From FEN-1297 sp021817845 (GTDB lineage Bacteria; Bacteroidota; Ignavibacteria; Ignavibacteriales; Ignavibacteriaceae), in NCBI GenBank assembly GCA_021817845.1, contig JAKAFW010000014.1:1-64000 (forward strand): a stretch of 64,000 bases of DNA, written 5' to 3'. The notes beneath the pieces were generated by a model that had not been told where the DNA came from, did not search any database, and worked only from the letters and a program-made list of their open reading frames with translations. Positions 41,013 through 49,119 of the stretch are shown here, piece after piece; the first letter of the stretch is position 1, and every line of letters starts with the position of its first letter. Made by a program: the position numbers and the translations under genes.

Positions 41013-42293
41013 ATGAAAATAACAAAAGTGATTGGCAGAGAAATATTGGACTCACGGGGAAATCCCACGGTAGAAGTTGATGTTACTCTTGGAAATAAAT
41101 ATTTAGGAAGAGCAATTGTTCCATCCGGTGCAAGCACCGGCGAGCGTGAAGCGGTAGAGCTAAGAGACGGCGACAAAAACAGATATAAAGGCAAAGGCGT
41201 TCTTAAAGCTGTTGAGAATGTTAATGAGGCAATTACAAAAGCAATTGTCGGGAAGAAATTTGAATCTCAGAAAGAAATAGATAATGAATTGCTTAAACTT
41301 GACGGCACACCAAACAAATCAAAGCTTGGTGCTAACGCTATTCTCGGAGTATCGATTGCATTTGCACGTGCTTCAGCATTGAAAGAAGGTATTCCTCTTT
41401 ACCGTTATATAAATGATAGAAATAAATACTTAATGCCTGTTCCGTGCATGAATGTAATTAACGGCGGAAAACATGCTGATAACAACGTCGACTTCCAGGA
41501 ATTTATGATTGCGCCACACAACGCATCATCATTTAAAGAGTCAATAAGAATGGGTGTAGAAGTTTTTCATACAATAAAAGAAATATTAAAGAGAAAAGGA
41601 TATTCAACTGGAGTCGGAGATGAAGGTGGCTTTGCACCAAACTTAAAATCAAATCAAGAAGCAGTTGAAGTTATTATAGAAGCGATAGGAAAGGCGGGAT
41701 ACAAGCCCGGTGCTGATGTTTCAATTTGCCTTGACCCTGCATCGAGCGAAATGTGGGAAGACGGAAAATATAAATTCTTTAAATCCGATCAGCACCTTGC
41801 AACGCCGGACGAAATGATTGAAACATGGAAAAAATGGATTAACGATTATCCAATTATTTTATTAGAAGACGGAATGGCTGAAAACGATTGGGAAGGTTGG
41901 AAAAACCTTACAGTTGAATTAGGCAATAAAGTTGAATTAGTCGGCGACGATATCTTCTGCACAAATCCTGCAATTTTAAAGGAAGGAATAAAAAAAGGAA
42001 TAGGGAATTCAATTCTTATAAAACTTAATCAAATCGGAACGGTGACGGAAACATTGCAAACAATAAATCTTGCAAAGAAAAATAAGTATAATTATTTCAT
42101 TTCACACAGGAGCGGAGAAACAGAAGATACAACAATTGCAGATCTGACAGTTGCAACAAATGCAGGTCACTTAAAAACCGGAAGCGGCTGCCGAAGCGAG
42201 CGCATTTCAAAATTCAATCAATTAATTAGGATTGAAGAGGAGCTAGGAAAAAATTGCAGCTTTGCCGGATTGAAAGCATTTAAAAATAAGTAG
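41013..42293 (+). CDS. eno: Enolase
   Basis: The 426-aa enzyme is complete: IGREILDSRGNPTVEVDV, the SGASTGEREAVELRD active-site loop, NVINGGKHADN, the catalytic EDGMAENDW acid, LIKLNQIGTVTETL with the catalytic Lys, and SHRSGETEDT. It interconverts 2-phosphoglycerate and phosphoenolpyruvate in the cytoplasm. Enolase is a classical target of fluoride, which binds with Mg and phosphate in the active site. In other genomes eno is reported in fluoride-riboswitch regulons. Here there is no aptamer directly before it, but it lies in line behind unit 6 without a strong terminator between them. Ribosome binding site AAAGGAA. Confidence 0.97.
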   Translation: MKITKVIGREILDSRGNPTVEVDVTLGNKYLGRAIVPSGASTGEREAVELRDGDKNRYKGKGVLKAVENVNEAITKAIVGKKFESQKEIDNELLKLDGTPNKSKLGANAILGVSIAFARASALKEGIPLYRYINDRNKYLMPVPCMNVINGGKHADNNVDFQEFMIAPHNASSFKESIRMGVEVFHTIKEILKRKGYSTGVGDEGGFAPNLKSNQEAVEVIIEAIGKAGYKPGADVSICLDPASSEMWEDGKYKFFKSDQHLATPDEMIETWKKWINDYPIILLEDGMAENDWEGWKNLTVELGNKVELVGDDIFCTNPAILKEGIKKGIGNSILIKLNQIGTVTETLQTINLAKKNKYNYFISHRSGETEDTTIADLTVATNAGHLKTGSGCRSERISKFNQLIRIEEELGKNCSFAGLKAFKNK

Positions 42294-42673
42294 CCAATGT
42301 CAGTCCAAAGTTTTTTATAAAACTAACCACAATTTTAGAGGCTGTGTGAAAACCTATTTGAAAAGGAAAGATTGTATTTGTATAGAGAACTACTTAAATA
42401 CTTAAGATTAAATATTTAATCGCCAATTTCTAATTTTCGCACAGTCTCTTCATAACTGGAGATAAATTTCAACAGATCATTCGGCTTTAAGCAAAATAGC
42501 CCTCTAAATTTTGGTTTAAGCTAAAAGTTTATTCCCTTTTTCAATTCACTTTCCAAAGCTTTATAACCCTAAACCTTTCATGGCTTATAATTCTTCATCA
42601 ATGGAGGGAAGGGTAGAGGCCCTAGTGTTTTCATGGTAAGGATAAAATTCTTTACTTTCTGCATATCTTAATT
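42294..42673. other. Intergenic region after enolase
   Basis: The 380 bases hold the inverted-repeat element at 42338-42448 and a TTTCAACAGATCATT segment (about 42467-42481) that also occurs near 16935. I see no gene and no strong terminator. Confidence 0.55.
42338..42448. repeat. 111-bp inverted-repeat element
   Basis: GAGGCTGTGTGAAAA at the left and TTTTCGCACAGTCTC at the right form imperfect 15-bp terminal inverted repeats. The inside is AT-rich and non-coding. A single end of the same type (TTTTCACACAGGCTC) is near 394-408. This fits a decayed MITE or the remains of an insertion sequence. Confidence 0.65.
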
Positions 42674-43945
42674 TTAGTTCCATTCCGATAAAGCTGTAAC
42701 AATTTCGTTTTCGATTCCCCTGTAATAATATGCTCCCTGGTTGCGATATTGAAAAACAATACTTATGATTAAATCCGTTCCATTGGTCAACCTTAGATAA
42801 CCGGATAGGGAAGAGACTCCATTAAGTGTCCCGGTTTTTCCATGGAAATTGTTTTCGGCGGGAGTTCCTGTCATACGGTTTCTTAAAGTTCCGTCAACTC
42901 CGGCGACGCTTAATGCGTTGTAAAAATCTTTATAATTTTTCTGGTCGAAATACATCTTTTCTAAAACTCCCCCAATTGCTCCTACTGTTACCAAATCGTA
43001 CCTCGAAAGCCCGGACCCATCAACTAAAGAAGTTCCTTTAGAAAAAATTCCGTTATCCTTAATAAACCGCATCACCGCTTGAGTTGAATAAAATGCATTT
43101 CCCTGTTCGCCTGTTGACACTGCTCCGATTGTCTTAAACAGGCACTCAGCTAAAAAATTATCGCTGTGCTTATCCATAATTTTTATTAGGTCTTTTAACA
43201 AAATTGTTGACTCTGCAAGCGTACCGGCATTATTTGGCGTAATTCCTTTCTCTGCCATCCCGGTCACTCTTATTCCATTTCTAACCAATTCTGCTCTCAA
43301 AGCTTGAGCAACAAATAATGGAGGATTGGAAACGTCTTTATATACTGTTACATATTTAATTCTATAACGCCTTCTTGCAACTCTTACCCGAACCCTTTCT
43401 CTTACTGCCGTTCTGTTGCGATCAAGAACTAAGGCTGAGACCGGAGGAAGTCTGTAGTCAGTTAGCTCGTCATTTATCCAATCATCGCGTGAATAATCGT
43501 CATCAAAATAAGAATCATCCCCGATTACGTTACCTGTTATTTCTTTTATCCCCTTATTTTTTAATTCTTTAACCATTTCAATTAAGTCCTGTTCTGTAAA
43601 AACAGAATTACCGTAACCTTTGATGTAAAGATTTCCGTTCAAAACACCATTTCTAACACGGGCGACGGACAGAATTTTCGTTGAAAGAATAAAGTTACCG
43701 CCCATTAAATTTAGCGCTGTGGCAGTCGTAAATAGCTTCGTATTTGATGCCGGTATTACAGTATCGGAAACGTTCTCACTAAAAATTGTATCTTGAGTTT
43801 GAGGATTAAAGATAATTATTGCTGAAACCGTTTGGTTTGGTACTTTGGTCAGAATATTCTCGATCCTCTTTTTTAGTTCTTCTTTTGAAGTACATAATGA
43901 GATAGAATTAATTAGCAGGAAAAAAAACAAAATCTTTCTTAACAT
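42674..43945 (-). CDS. dacB: D-alanyl-D-alanine carboxypeptidase/endopeptidase (PBP4 type)
   Basis: The 423-aa protein begins with a signal peptide (MLRKILFFFLLINSISL). It has the three penicillin-binding motifs: SNTK (Ser67, Lys70), SDN (about residue 265) and HGKTGTL (about 370). This is the PBP4/DacB (peptidase S13) family, which trims peptidoglycan peptides in the periplasm. The length is slightly below the E. coli enzyme. It stands alone, convergent with enolase. Confidence 0.92.
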   Translation of the reverse strand: MLRKILFFFLLINSISLCTSKEELKKRIENILTKVPNQTVSAIIIFNPQTQDTIFSENVSDTVIPASNTKLFTTATALNLMGGNFILSTKILSVARVRNGVLNGNLYIKGYGNSVFTEQDLIEMVKELKNKGIKEITGNVIGDDSYFDDDYSRDDWINDELTDYRLPPVSALVLDRNRTAVRERVRVRVARRRYRIKYVTVYKDVSNPPLFVAQALRAELVRNGIRVTGMAEKGITPNNAGTLAESTILLKDLIKIMDKHSDNFLAECLFKTIGAVSTGEQGNAFYSTQAVMRFIKDNGIFSKGTSLVDGSGLSRYDLVTVGAIGGVLEKMYFDQKNYKDFYNALSVAGVDGTLRNRMTGTPAENNFHGKTGTLNGVSSLSGYLRLTNGTDLIISIVFQYRNQGAYYYRGIENEIVTALSEWN

Positions 43946-44160
43946 AATAATAATATCTCTACATTGACTTTCATGTTTGTAATATTCCTTTAGATGATTA
44001 TTTTTATAACAACAATAAAATCTGTTATGAAAAAAACTAATTTTATGAAAACAAATCAGTTAGTAAATATAAAATTTCTAAACTCAAATAAAAGGCTTTC
44101 ATCTTAACCTTCCATAAAAATATCATTCAAAAAAAACTTTTAATAAAGACCGGTTAAATA

Positions 44161-45021
44161 ATGGCAAAGAAAAAAACAGTTCAAAAAGCTTATGAGAATA
44201 TTGATTTTTTAAATTCAGCAGATGCGAGAATTCTAAGAATACTTGCTGAATTTTTGGAACCGCAAGTAGAATTCAGAAAGTTAAAGATTGTAGATACTAT
44301 TGTCTTTTTTGGCTCAGCTCGCCTGAGATCCAAAAAGGAAACAATAGCTGAGTTAAACAAATTCAAAACAATAAATCCTCAAACTACGCCGAAGCTTCCT
44401 GAAAAATTGAGAAAGGCTCAGCAGCAGGTTAGCATGTCAAAATATTATGAGGATGCGGTTGAACTTTCTAAACGCCTAACGGAGTGGTCGATGCAGCTAC
44501 CCACTTCTGCAAACCGTTTTATAATTTGCACAGGCGGAGGTCCCGGTATTATGGAAGCAGCCAACAAAGGCGCTAAACTTGCCGGTGGCTATTCTATCGG
44601 GCTAAATATCAGTCTTCCTTTTGAACAATTTGTTAACAAATATGTCTCCCAAAAATTGAGCTTTGAATTTCACTATTTCTTTATGAGAAAATTTTGGTTT
44701 GCATATCTTGCGAAATGCTTAATAGTATTTCCCGGAGGTTTCGGTACAATTGATGAATTTTTTGAGATGTTAACTTTAGTTCAAACTGGAAAAATTAAAA
44801 AGAAATTGCTCCTTGTAGTATATGATGAAAAGTATTGGAAAAATATAATAAATTTTGAAGGGCTAATCGAGAACGGTGTGATAAATTCCGAGGATATGCA
44901 TCACCTCTCTTTTTGTAATTCGGTTGACGAAGCATATAATTGCATAATCAAACACTTTGAAAAAAATTATCTGAGTAAGAAGGAAATAGAAATTACCGAA
45001 CCAAAAGTTGATTTAAAATAA
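44161..45021 (+). CDS. LOG-family protein (lysine decarboxylase-like fold)
   Basis: The 286-aa protein has the LOG motifs GGGPGIMEAANKGA (about residue 122) and PGGFGTIDEFFE (about 190), which bind nucleotide phosphoribosyl groups. Proteins of this fold act as cytokinin riboside 5'-monophosphate phosphoribohydrolases or as nucleotide-5'-monophosphate nucleosidases. The N-terminal 60 residues are an extension typical of the longer bacterial members. Cytoplasmic. The ATG follows a weak site. It is convergent with rpsU, with a shared hairpin between them. Confidence 0.9.
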   Translation: MAKKKTVQKAYENIDFLNSADARILRILAEFLEPQVEFRKLKIVDTIVFFGSARLRSKKETIAELNKFKTINPQTTPKLPEKLRKAQQQVSMSKYYEDAVELSKRLTEWSMQLPTSANRFIICTGGGPGIMEAANKGAKLAGGYSIGLNISLPFEQFVNKYVSQKLSFEFHYFFMRKFWFAYLAKCLIVFPGGFGTIDEFFEMLTLVQTGKIKKKLLLVVYDEKYWKNIINFEGLIENGVINSEDMHHLSFCNSVDEAYNCIIKHFEKNYLSKKEIEITEPKVDLK

Positions 45022-45042
45022 AAAAGCCCCATCTAATGGGGC
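45020..45042 (-). terminator. Terminator of rpsU
   Basis: GCCCCAT/ATGGGGC hairpin (45026-45042). On the minus strand a T run follows directly. On the plus strand it may also end the LOG gene, though the following AGAAAAAC is not a T run. Confidence 0.82.
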
Positions 45043-45049
45043 AGAAAAA

Positions 45050-45244
45050 CTATTCGATAATCATATCAACTCTATGAGCACGACGTGCGGCTTTCATCTT
45101 TTCCATTCTTTTCTTTATCGATGGCTTAACAAAAAAAGTTCTCTTTTTATATTCTTTAAGAACACCGGATCTTTCATACTTTTTCTTAAATCTTCGAAGA
45201 GCCTTGTCAATTGATTCGTTCTCACCTATAGTAATGCCTACCAA
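45050..45244 (-). CDS. rpsU: 30S ribosomal protein S21
   Basis: The 64-aa basic protein is typical bS21: GITIGENESIDKALRRFKKK, then YERSGVLKEYKKRTFF. It binds the small ribosomal subunit near the anti-Shine-Dalgarno site. The start is TTG, with GGAAGG seven bases upstream. An upstream in-frame ATG is not available. It follows the zinc-binding 128-aa protein by 23 bases and may be co-transcribed. Confidence 0.95.
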   Translation of the reverse strand: MVGITIGENESIDKALRRFKKKYERSGVLKEYKKRTFFVKPSIKKRMEKMKAARRAHRVDMIIE

Positions 45245-45267
45245 TTATATCACCTTCCTTTTTTGGG

Positions 45268-45654
45268 CTAAATATTTAATGATTCAATTAATTTCTTATG
45301 ACCTGATTTTTGAAACTCTACTGCTATTGATTTCTGACCGCTAGACATTATATCTTTGCTTACAACCTTACCAAAATCATCCCAATTTTTATGATAAATC
45401 GCTTCACCAATTGTAAAAGATTTTTGGGGTGCGTAAACTGTACAATCTTGATTTTCTATTCCTTCCAAAGAAACTTTAGTCTCTTTAACATCTTCTGTCA
45501 TATCAATCAACATCGTTTGCTTACACTTCTTGCATTTTGCCCAATGTTTATTATTAGACTCTCCGCTAATAATGGGAGTATCTCCGCTAAGTTCCATTTT
45601 TCTCATTGCATTACAAACCGAACAAAAAGCTTCGATGTTTTTTATTCTTGCCAT
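45268..45654 (-). CDS. Hypothetical zinc-binding protein upstream of rpsU
   Basis: The 128-aa protein has CSVCNAMRKMEL at residues 11-14 region and CKKC about 30 residues later, a zinc ribbon. A C-terminal domain follows (KSFTIGEAIYHKNWDDFGKVVSKD...), shaped like a small SH3-like barrel as in CarD-type or ribosome-associated proteins. I set the start at ATG 45654, which has AAGGA eight bases before it, rather than six codons earlier. Its link to rpsU suggests a ribosome- or RNA-related role, but that is inference. Confidence 0.75.
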   Translation of the reverse strand: MARIKNIEAFCSVCNAMRKMELSGDTPIISGESNNKHWAKCKKCKQTMLIDMTEDVKETKVSLEGIENQDCTVYAPQKSFTIGEAIYHKNWDDFGKVVSKDIMSSGQKSIAVEFQKSGHKKLIESLNI

Positions 45655-45783
45655 AAAAACATTCCTTATCAAAATTTAGACTAGTAAATATAGAAAAGCC
45701 TTTTCCGATAAGCAACATATTTTGGCTAGCACCTCCTATAAATTTTGAAGAAAAACAATTGTTTTTAACGATTTTGCCCATTT

Positions 45784-47199
45784 TTAGCGAAAAACAATAC
45801 CATTTCTAATCTTTCCGTCTCGCTTCAAAGGATCGAATAGAAATCCGTTTAATACAATATACATTATTTGATTTTCCTTTTGAATAAGTAAATTCGCCGG
45901 GTTTCCAACTTGAATTTCGTTAATGTTTCTTTGTGATTTTTTAATGACATTTATCGGAAGTTCCGAAATATCTTGACTAAAATTTTCGTCACTTAAAATT
46001 ATGTTTGTATATCCTTCGAGATATAATTTATTTAAATCTAACTTTTCAACTTCTTCCATGGTACTAAATTCCTTCGGAAAGGTTTTACCAGGGAACACTT
46101 CCATCCCATCTAAATCCAAATCTTCATAACCGAATAAAACCGAAAGATCTCCGATCTCTTCAATCGATGATTTTACAAAATAATCTGAGGAAGATAATCC
46201 ATTTAATTCAGTCCTTATTATTCCTATGTCAAATATATATTCATGCCCACCTTTTTTATACATTAAATTTCGCAGAATTAAATCCAACAAATCCTTTTCA
46301 TTGAAAGGAATCGAATCATAAGTCTCAATGGGTTCATGATTGTAACTTTCATCAGCAATGGATTTTAAAGCGATAAGCAACGAAATAAAGTTTAATTTTC
46401 TGATAAATTGTTTTTCAGTATCGTCTTTCCAGCCGCCGGATTCAATTAAGATTGTACTCATTCCCAAGCCTTGGAAGTTATCACCGAATGCTCGAGGTTC
46501 AAATTCATCAGGATATTTTGCAATATGACCCGGAATAAATGAAGACATCGTATTGAATAGACTTCCTAATATTTTCATTGACTTTTCCCGGGCGGGACTA
46601 ACTGATCTTTCAATATCAAAAGCGGGTGCTAGAAATGATAGCGTAGCAGTATTATAACTGTGCCCTGTTGAATAAAGCGTGCTCTGGTCATGAAGATTAA
46701 ATCCGAATTCCGCATTTATATTATCAAAAGTTTCTTTTAATATTTTTGCCTCAGGAGTTTGAAGCTTTACAAAATCGCGATTAATATCAATATCAAAAAC
46801 GTTTCTTCGCTGAAATAATTCTGCACCGTCAGGATTGACCATTGGCATAAAACAAATAGTTAATTTTTCAAATAAATTATCTATAACAGTACGATAACTA
46901 TCGTTTGAAGCAAAAAAGTTAAAAATGTCAAATAACGCCATTGTAGCAGTAGATTCATCTCCGTGCATTTGTGTCCACAAAAATACTTTTGTTTTGCCTT
47001 TACCTATTTTTATTAAAAAAATGTCCCGCCCTTCTGCTGACTTCCCGGCTTCAGAAATAGTAAATATATTATTACTGCGGAGCTGGTTAATCAAAGGTAA
47101 AATATCCGAATATTTTATCCTTCGATTACTTAAACTTTTTTCCAAATAATTTTGGTAATCGTAGTAAATCCTGTAAGCAAAATCTAAATCGTTTGTCAT
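45784..47199 (-). CDS. M14-family zinc carboxypeptidase
   Basis: The 471-aa protein shows QMHGDESTATMAL (HxxE zinc ligands, about residue 84), PMVNPDGAELFQRRN, DINRDF, NLHDQ (third zinc ligand) and an ESGGW segment with the usual catalytic Glu region. It is therefore a metallocarboxypeptidase-like enzyme of the M14 clan. No clear signal peptide is present, so it may act in the cytoplasm on small peptides or be an amidoligase-like hydrolase. The last 150 residues are an extra domain that I do not recognise. Confidence 0.85.
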   Translation of the reverse strand: MTNDLDFAYRIYYDYQNYLEKSLSNRRIKYSDILPLINQLRSNNIFTISEAGKSAEGRDIFLIKIGKGKTKVFLWTQMHGDESTATMALFDIFNFFASNDSYRTVIDNLFEKLTICFMPMVNPDGAELFQRRNVFDIDINRDFVKLQTPEAKILKETFDNINAEFGFNLHDQSTLYSTGHSYNTATLSFLAPAFDIERSVSPAREKSMKILGSLFNTMSSFIPGHIAKYPDEFEPRAFGDNFQGLGMSTILIESGGWKDDTEKQFIRKLNFISLLIALKSIADESYNHEPIETYDSIPFNEKDLLDLILRNLMYKKGGHEYIFDIGIIRTELNGLSSSDYFVKSSIEEIGDLSVLFGYEDLDLDGMEVFPGKTFPKEFSTMEEVEKLDLNKLYLEGYTNIILSDENFSQDISELPINVIKKSQRNINEIQVGNPANLLIQKENQIMYIVLNGFLFDPLKRDGKIRNGIVFR

Positions 47200-47242
47200 G
47201 GTATTTCTTAGTTGCAGTCTTTAAATTGTGGTAAAACGTAAT

Positions 47243-47887
47243 TTAGTACATTGTCCCGATATTAATAGTTAAGAAAAATCCGCCAAGGTCATTTTCAATT
47301 CTATTCTGAAGAATCTCAATACCTTTATTGAACATGTGAATTTCATAATATCGGATATTTATCCCAACCAAATTTTTCTTATCAAGCCCAAAATTTGCAC
47401 CGAAACCGACATAACCACCAAGTGCAGGGTAAGCCTTTGCTGCATGAAATGAATTAAAAAATTCTCGGTCATAAGGAGTGGTTAAAACAATTGCCGGACC
47501 GATTCCAATATTTATATATGGTCTTAAGTTATCGTAAATATCATTTTCAAAAAGCCTGTATTGAAGTCCGAAATTTAGCGGCAATAAGAATGCGCGATTT
47601 AATTTTCCGGCTGTGTAAGTGTTGCCGAAGTAATCAACATATGTAAATTCTTGCGGATCTTTTGCTTCGGATATGGAAAAATCTGTAAAGCCGGTTAACT
47701 CTTGACTGAATTGGCGTCTGTAAAAAGCCCCTAAGCCAAAACCGCCTTCGCTAAATATAATATCAACTCCTATGGCATTATTTGGAAAGATATCAGGTGG
47801 TTTTGCAGGAGCTAATTCACCTATCCCTTGACCATTTACATTAAGAAGAGGAATTATTAATATTACAAATAATAAAAATTTTATCAT
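47243..47887 (-). CDS. Outer-membrane beta-barrel-like protein
   Basis: The 214-aa protein has a signal peptide (MIKFLLFVILIIPLLNVNGQ). It continues with alternating aromatic beta strands (IIFSEGGFGLGAFYRRQF..., NFGLQYRLFEN, YINIGIGPAIVL, GYVGFGANFGL, GINIRYYEIHMF) and ends in a strand with GTMY. This is the picture of an OmpW/OmpX-like small barrel. It lies 43 bases upstream of the M14 gene's start, on the same strand, and may be co-transcribed with it. Ligand unknown. Confidence 0.78.
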   Translation of the reverse strand: MIKFLLFVILIIPLLNVNGQGIGELAPAKPPDIFPNNAIGVDIIFSEGGFGLGAFYRRQFSQELTGFTDFSISEAKDPQEFTYVDYFGNTYTAGKLNRAFLLPLNFGLQYRLFENDIYDNLRPYINIGIGPAIVLTTPYDREFFNSFHAAKAYPALGGYVGFGANFGLDKKNLVGINIRYYEIHMFNKGIEILQNRIENDLGGFFLTINIGTMY

Positions 47888-47959
47888 GTCCGATTATTTT
47901 TTATCCTTAAAATAATTAAGATAAAGATAAATTCAATATCATTATAAGTCAATTAAACG

Positions 47960-48562
47960 ATGAATAATACCGTTGATAGTCCGGCTTTTTGGGATGAGAA
48001 ATACCGCCTCGGTGAAACTGAGTGGGATATGAAATCCGCTACCCCAGCTTTTGTTGAACTTTTAAATTCCAAAAAAATTATTCAGCCGGGAAAGCTTTTA
48101 ATAACCGGTTCTGGAAAAGGCTATGACGCTATTGCCGCAGCTAAAGCCGGTTATGATGTTACGGCAGTAGATTTTTCTTTTGAAGCGGTTTTTTCTTCCA
48201 GAAAAATTGCAGAACAGAATGCCATAAAAATAAATTTTATTGTCGAAGATATTTTCAACCTTAATCAATCCTTTATAGAAACTTTTGACTCCGTTTATGA
48301 TTATACAACTTACTGTGCTATAAATCCCATCCGCCATGAAGAATATATCAAGAAGATAACTTCCCTCTTAAAACCAGGCGGAAAGCTTATTGCTCTTCTC
48401 TTCCCGGTAGAGGATAAAAAAGACGGACCCCCGTTCGGAATTGACCCGTTTGAGTTTTACTCGATTGCAAAGAAATATTTGAAGCTTGAATTATCTTCTC
48501 GGAGGATAAATTCTATTAAACCCCGCAAAGGAAGGGAAGTCTTGCAAATTTATGTTAAGTAA
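47960..48562 (+). CDS. SAM-dependent methyltransferase (TPMT-like)
   Basis: The 200-aa protein has the class I motif GKLLITGSGKGYDAIAAAKAGYDVTAVDFS (motif I read in part as ITGSGKGYD), the acidic end of strand 2 (VDFS), and a following YDYTTYCAI segment. The start FWDEKYRLGETEWDM is typical of thiopurine S-methyltransferase-like and related thiol/selenol methyltransferases. Cytoplasmic. It precedes the CYTH and AddB-like genes with small gaps (44 bases to the next start). Confidence 0.87.
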   Translation: MNNTVDSPAFWDEKYRLGETEWDMKSATPAFVELLNSKKIIQPGKLLITGSGKGYDAIAAAKAGYDVTAVDFSFEAVFSSRKIAEQNAIKINFIVEDIFNLNQSFIETFDSVYDYTTYCAINPIRHEEYIKKITSLLKPGGKLIALLFPVEDKKDGPPFGIDPFEFYSIAKKYLKLELSSRRINSIKPRKGREVLQIYVK

Positions 48563-48606
48563 TAATGTTCTTAAATAATTTCAAAACCATTTTAATTGAG
48601 GAAACA

Positions 48607-49119
48607 ATGCCGACTAATCTTGAACTGAAAATTAAACTTAATTCATTTAACCAAGTTGAAAAATATTTAAAAGAGATTAACGCAACGCATACAGCAACGC
48701 TAAATCAAAAGGATGTTTATTATAAATCAAATTCCGGCTTGCTCAAGCTTAGAATTGAAAACGGCAACCAGAGCATCATAAAATACGTTCGGGATGAAAA
48801 ATCAAAAAATAGATTTTCAAATTTTGAGGTTTTATATTTCTCCTCCGGTAACGCCGAAAAGTTTTTCGGAGAATTGCTCAAGGTCGAAACTGTAGTCCAG
48901 AAAAAGAGAATTCTTTACATGTACAATAATACAAGGGTTCATCTCGACCGGGTAAAAAATCTCGGCTACTTCATGGAGCTCGAAACTTTAGTCCTTTTTG
49001 GTAAAAATGATGCAAAAAAAAGATTTGACGAAATAGTCGATCTCCTTCACCTTCATGATTACCTGCAAATAAAAAAATCTTACCGTGATTTAATTTTAGC
49101 AGAGAATTATAAAAAATGA
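48607..49119 (+). CDS. CYTH-domain protein
   Basis: The 170-aa protein starts with NLELKIKL (the ExExK-type signature in the form NLELKIK) and has LKLRIENG, KYVRDEKS, a long strand pair and HLDRVKNLGYFMELET. This matches the CYTH fold of class IV adenylate cyclase and thiamine triphosphatase. Such enzymes act on triphosphates with two metal ions. I set the start at ATG 48607 with GAGGAA before it. It overlaps the AddB-like gene by four bases. Confidence 0.88.
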   Translation: MPTNLELKIKLNSFNQVEKYLKEINATHTATLNQKDVYYKSNSGLLKLRIENGNQSIIKYVRDEKSKNRFSNFEVLYFSSGNAEKFFGELLKVETVVQKKRILYMYNNTRVHLDRVKNLGYFMELETLVLFGKNDAKKRFDEIVDLLHLHDYLQIKKSYRDLILAENYKK

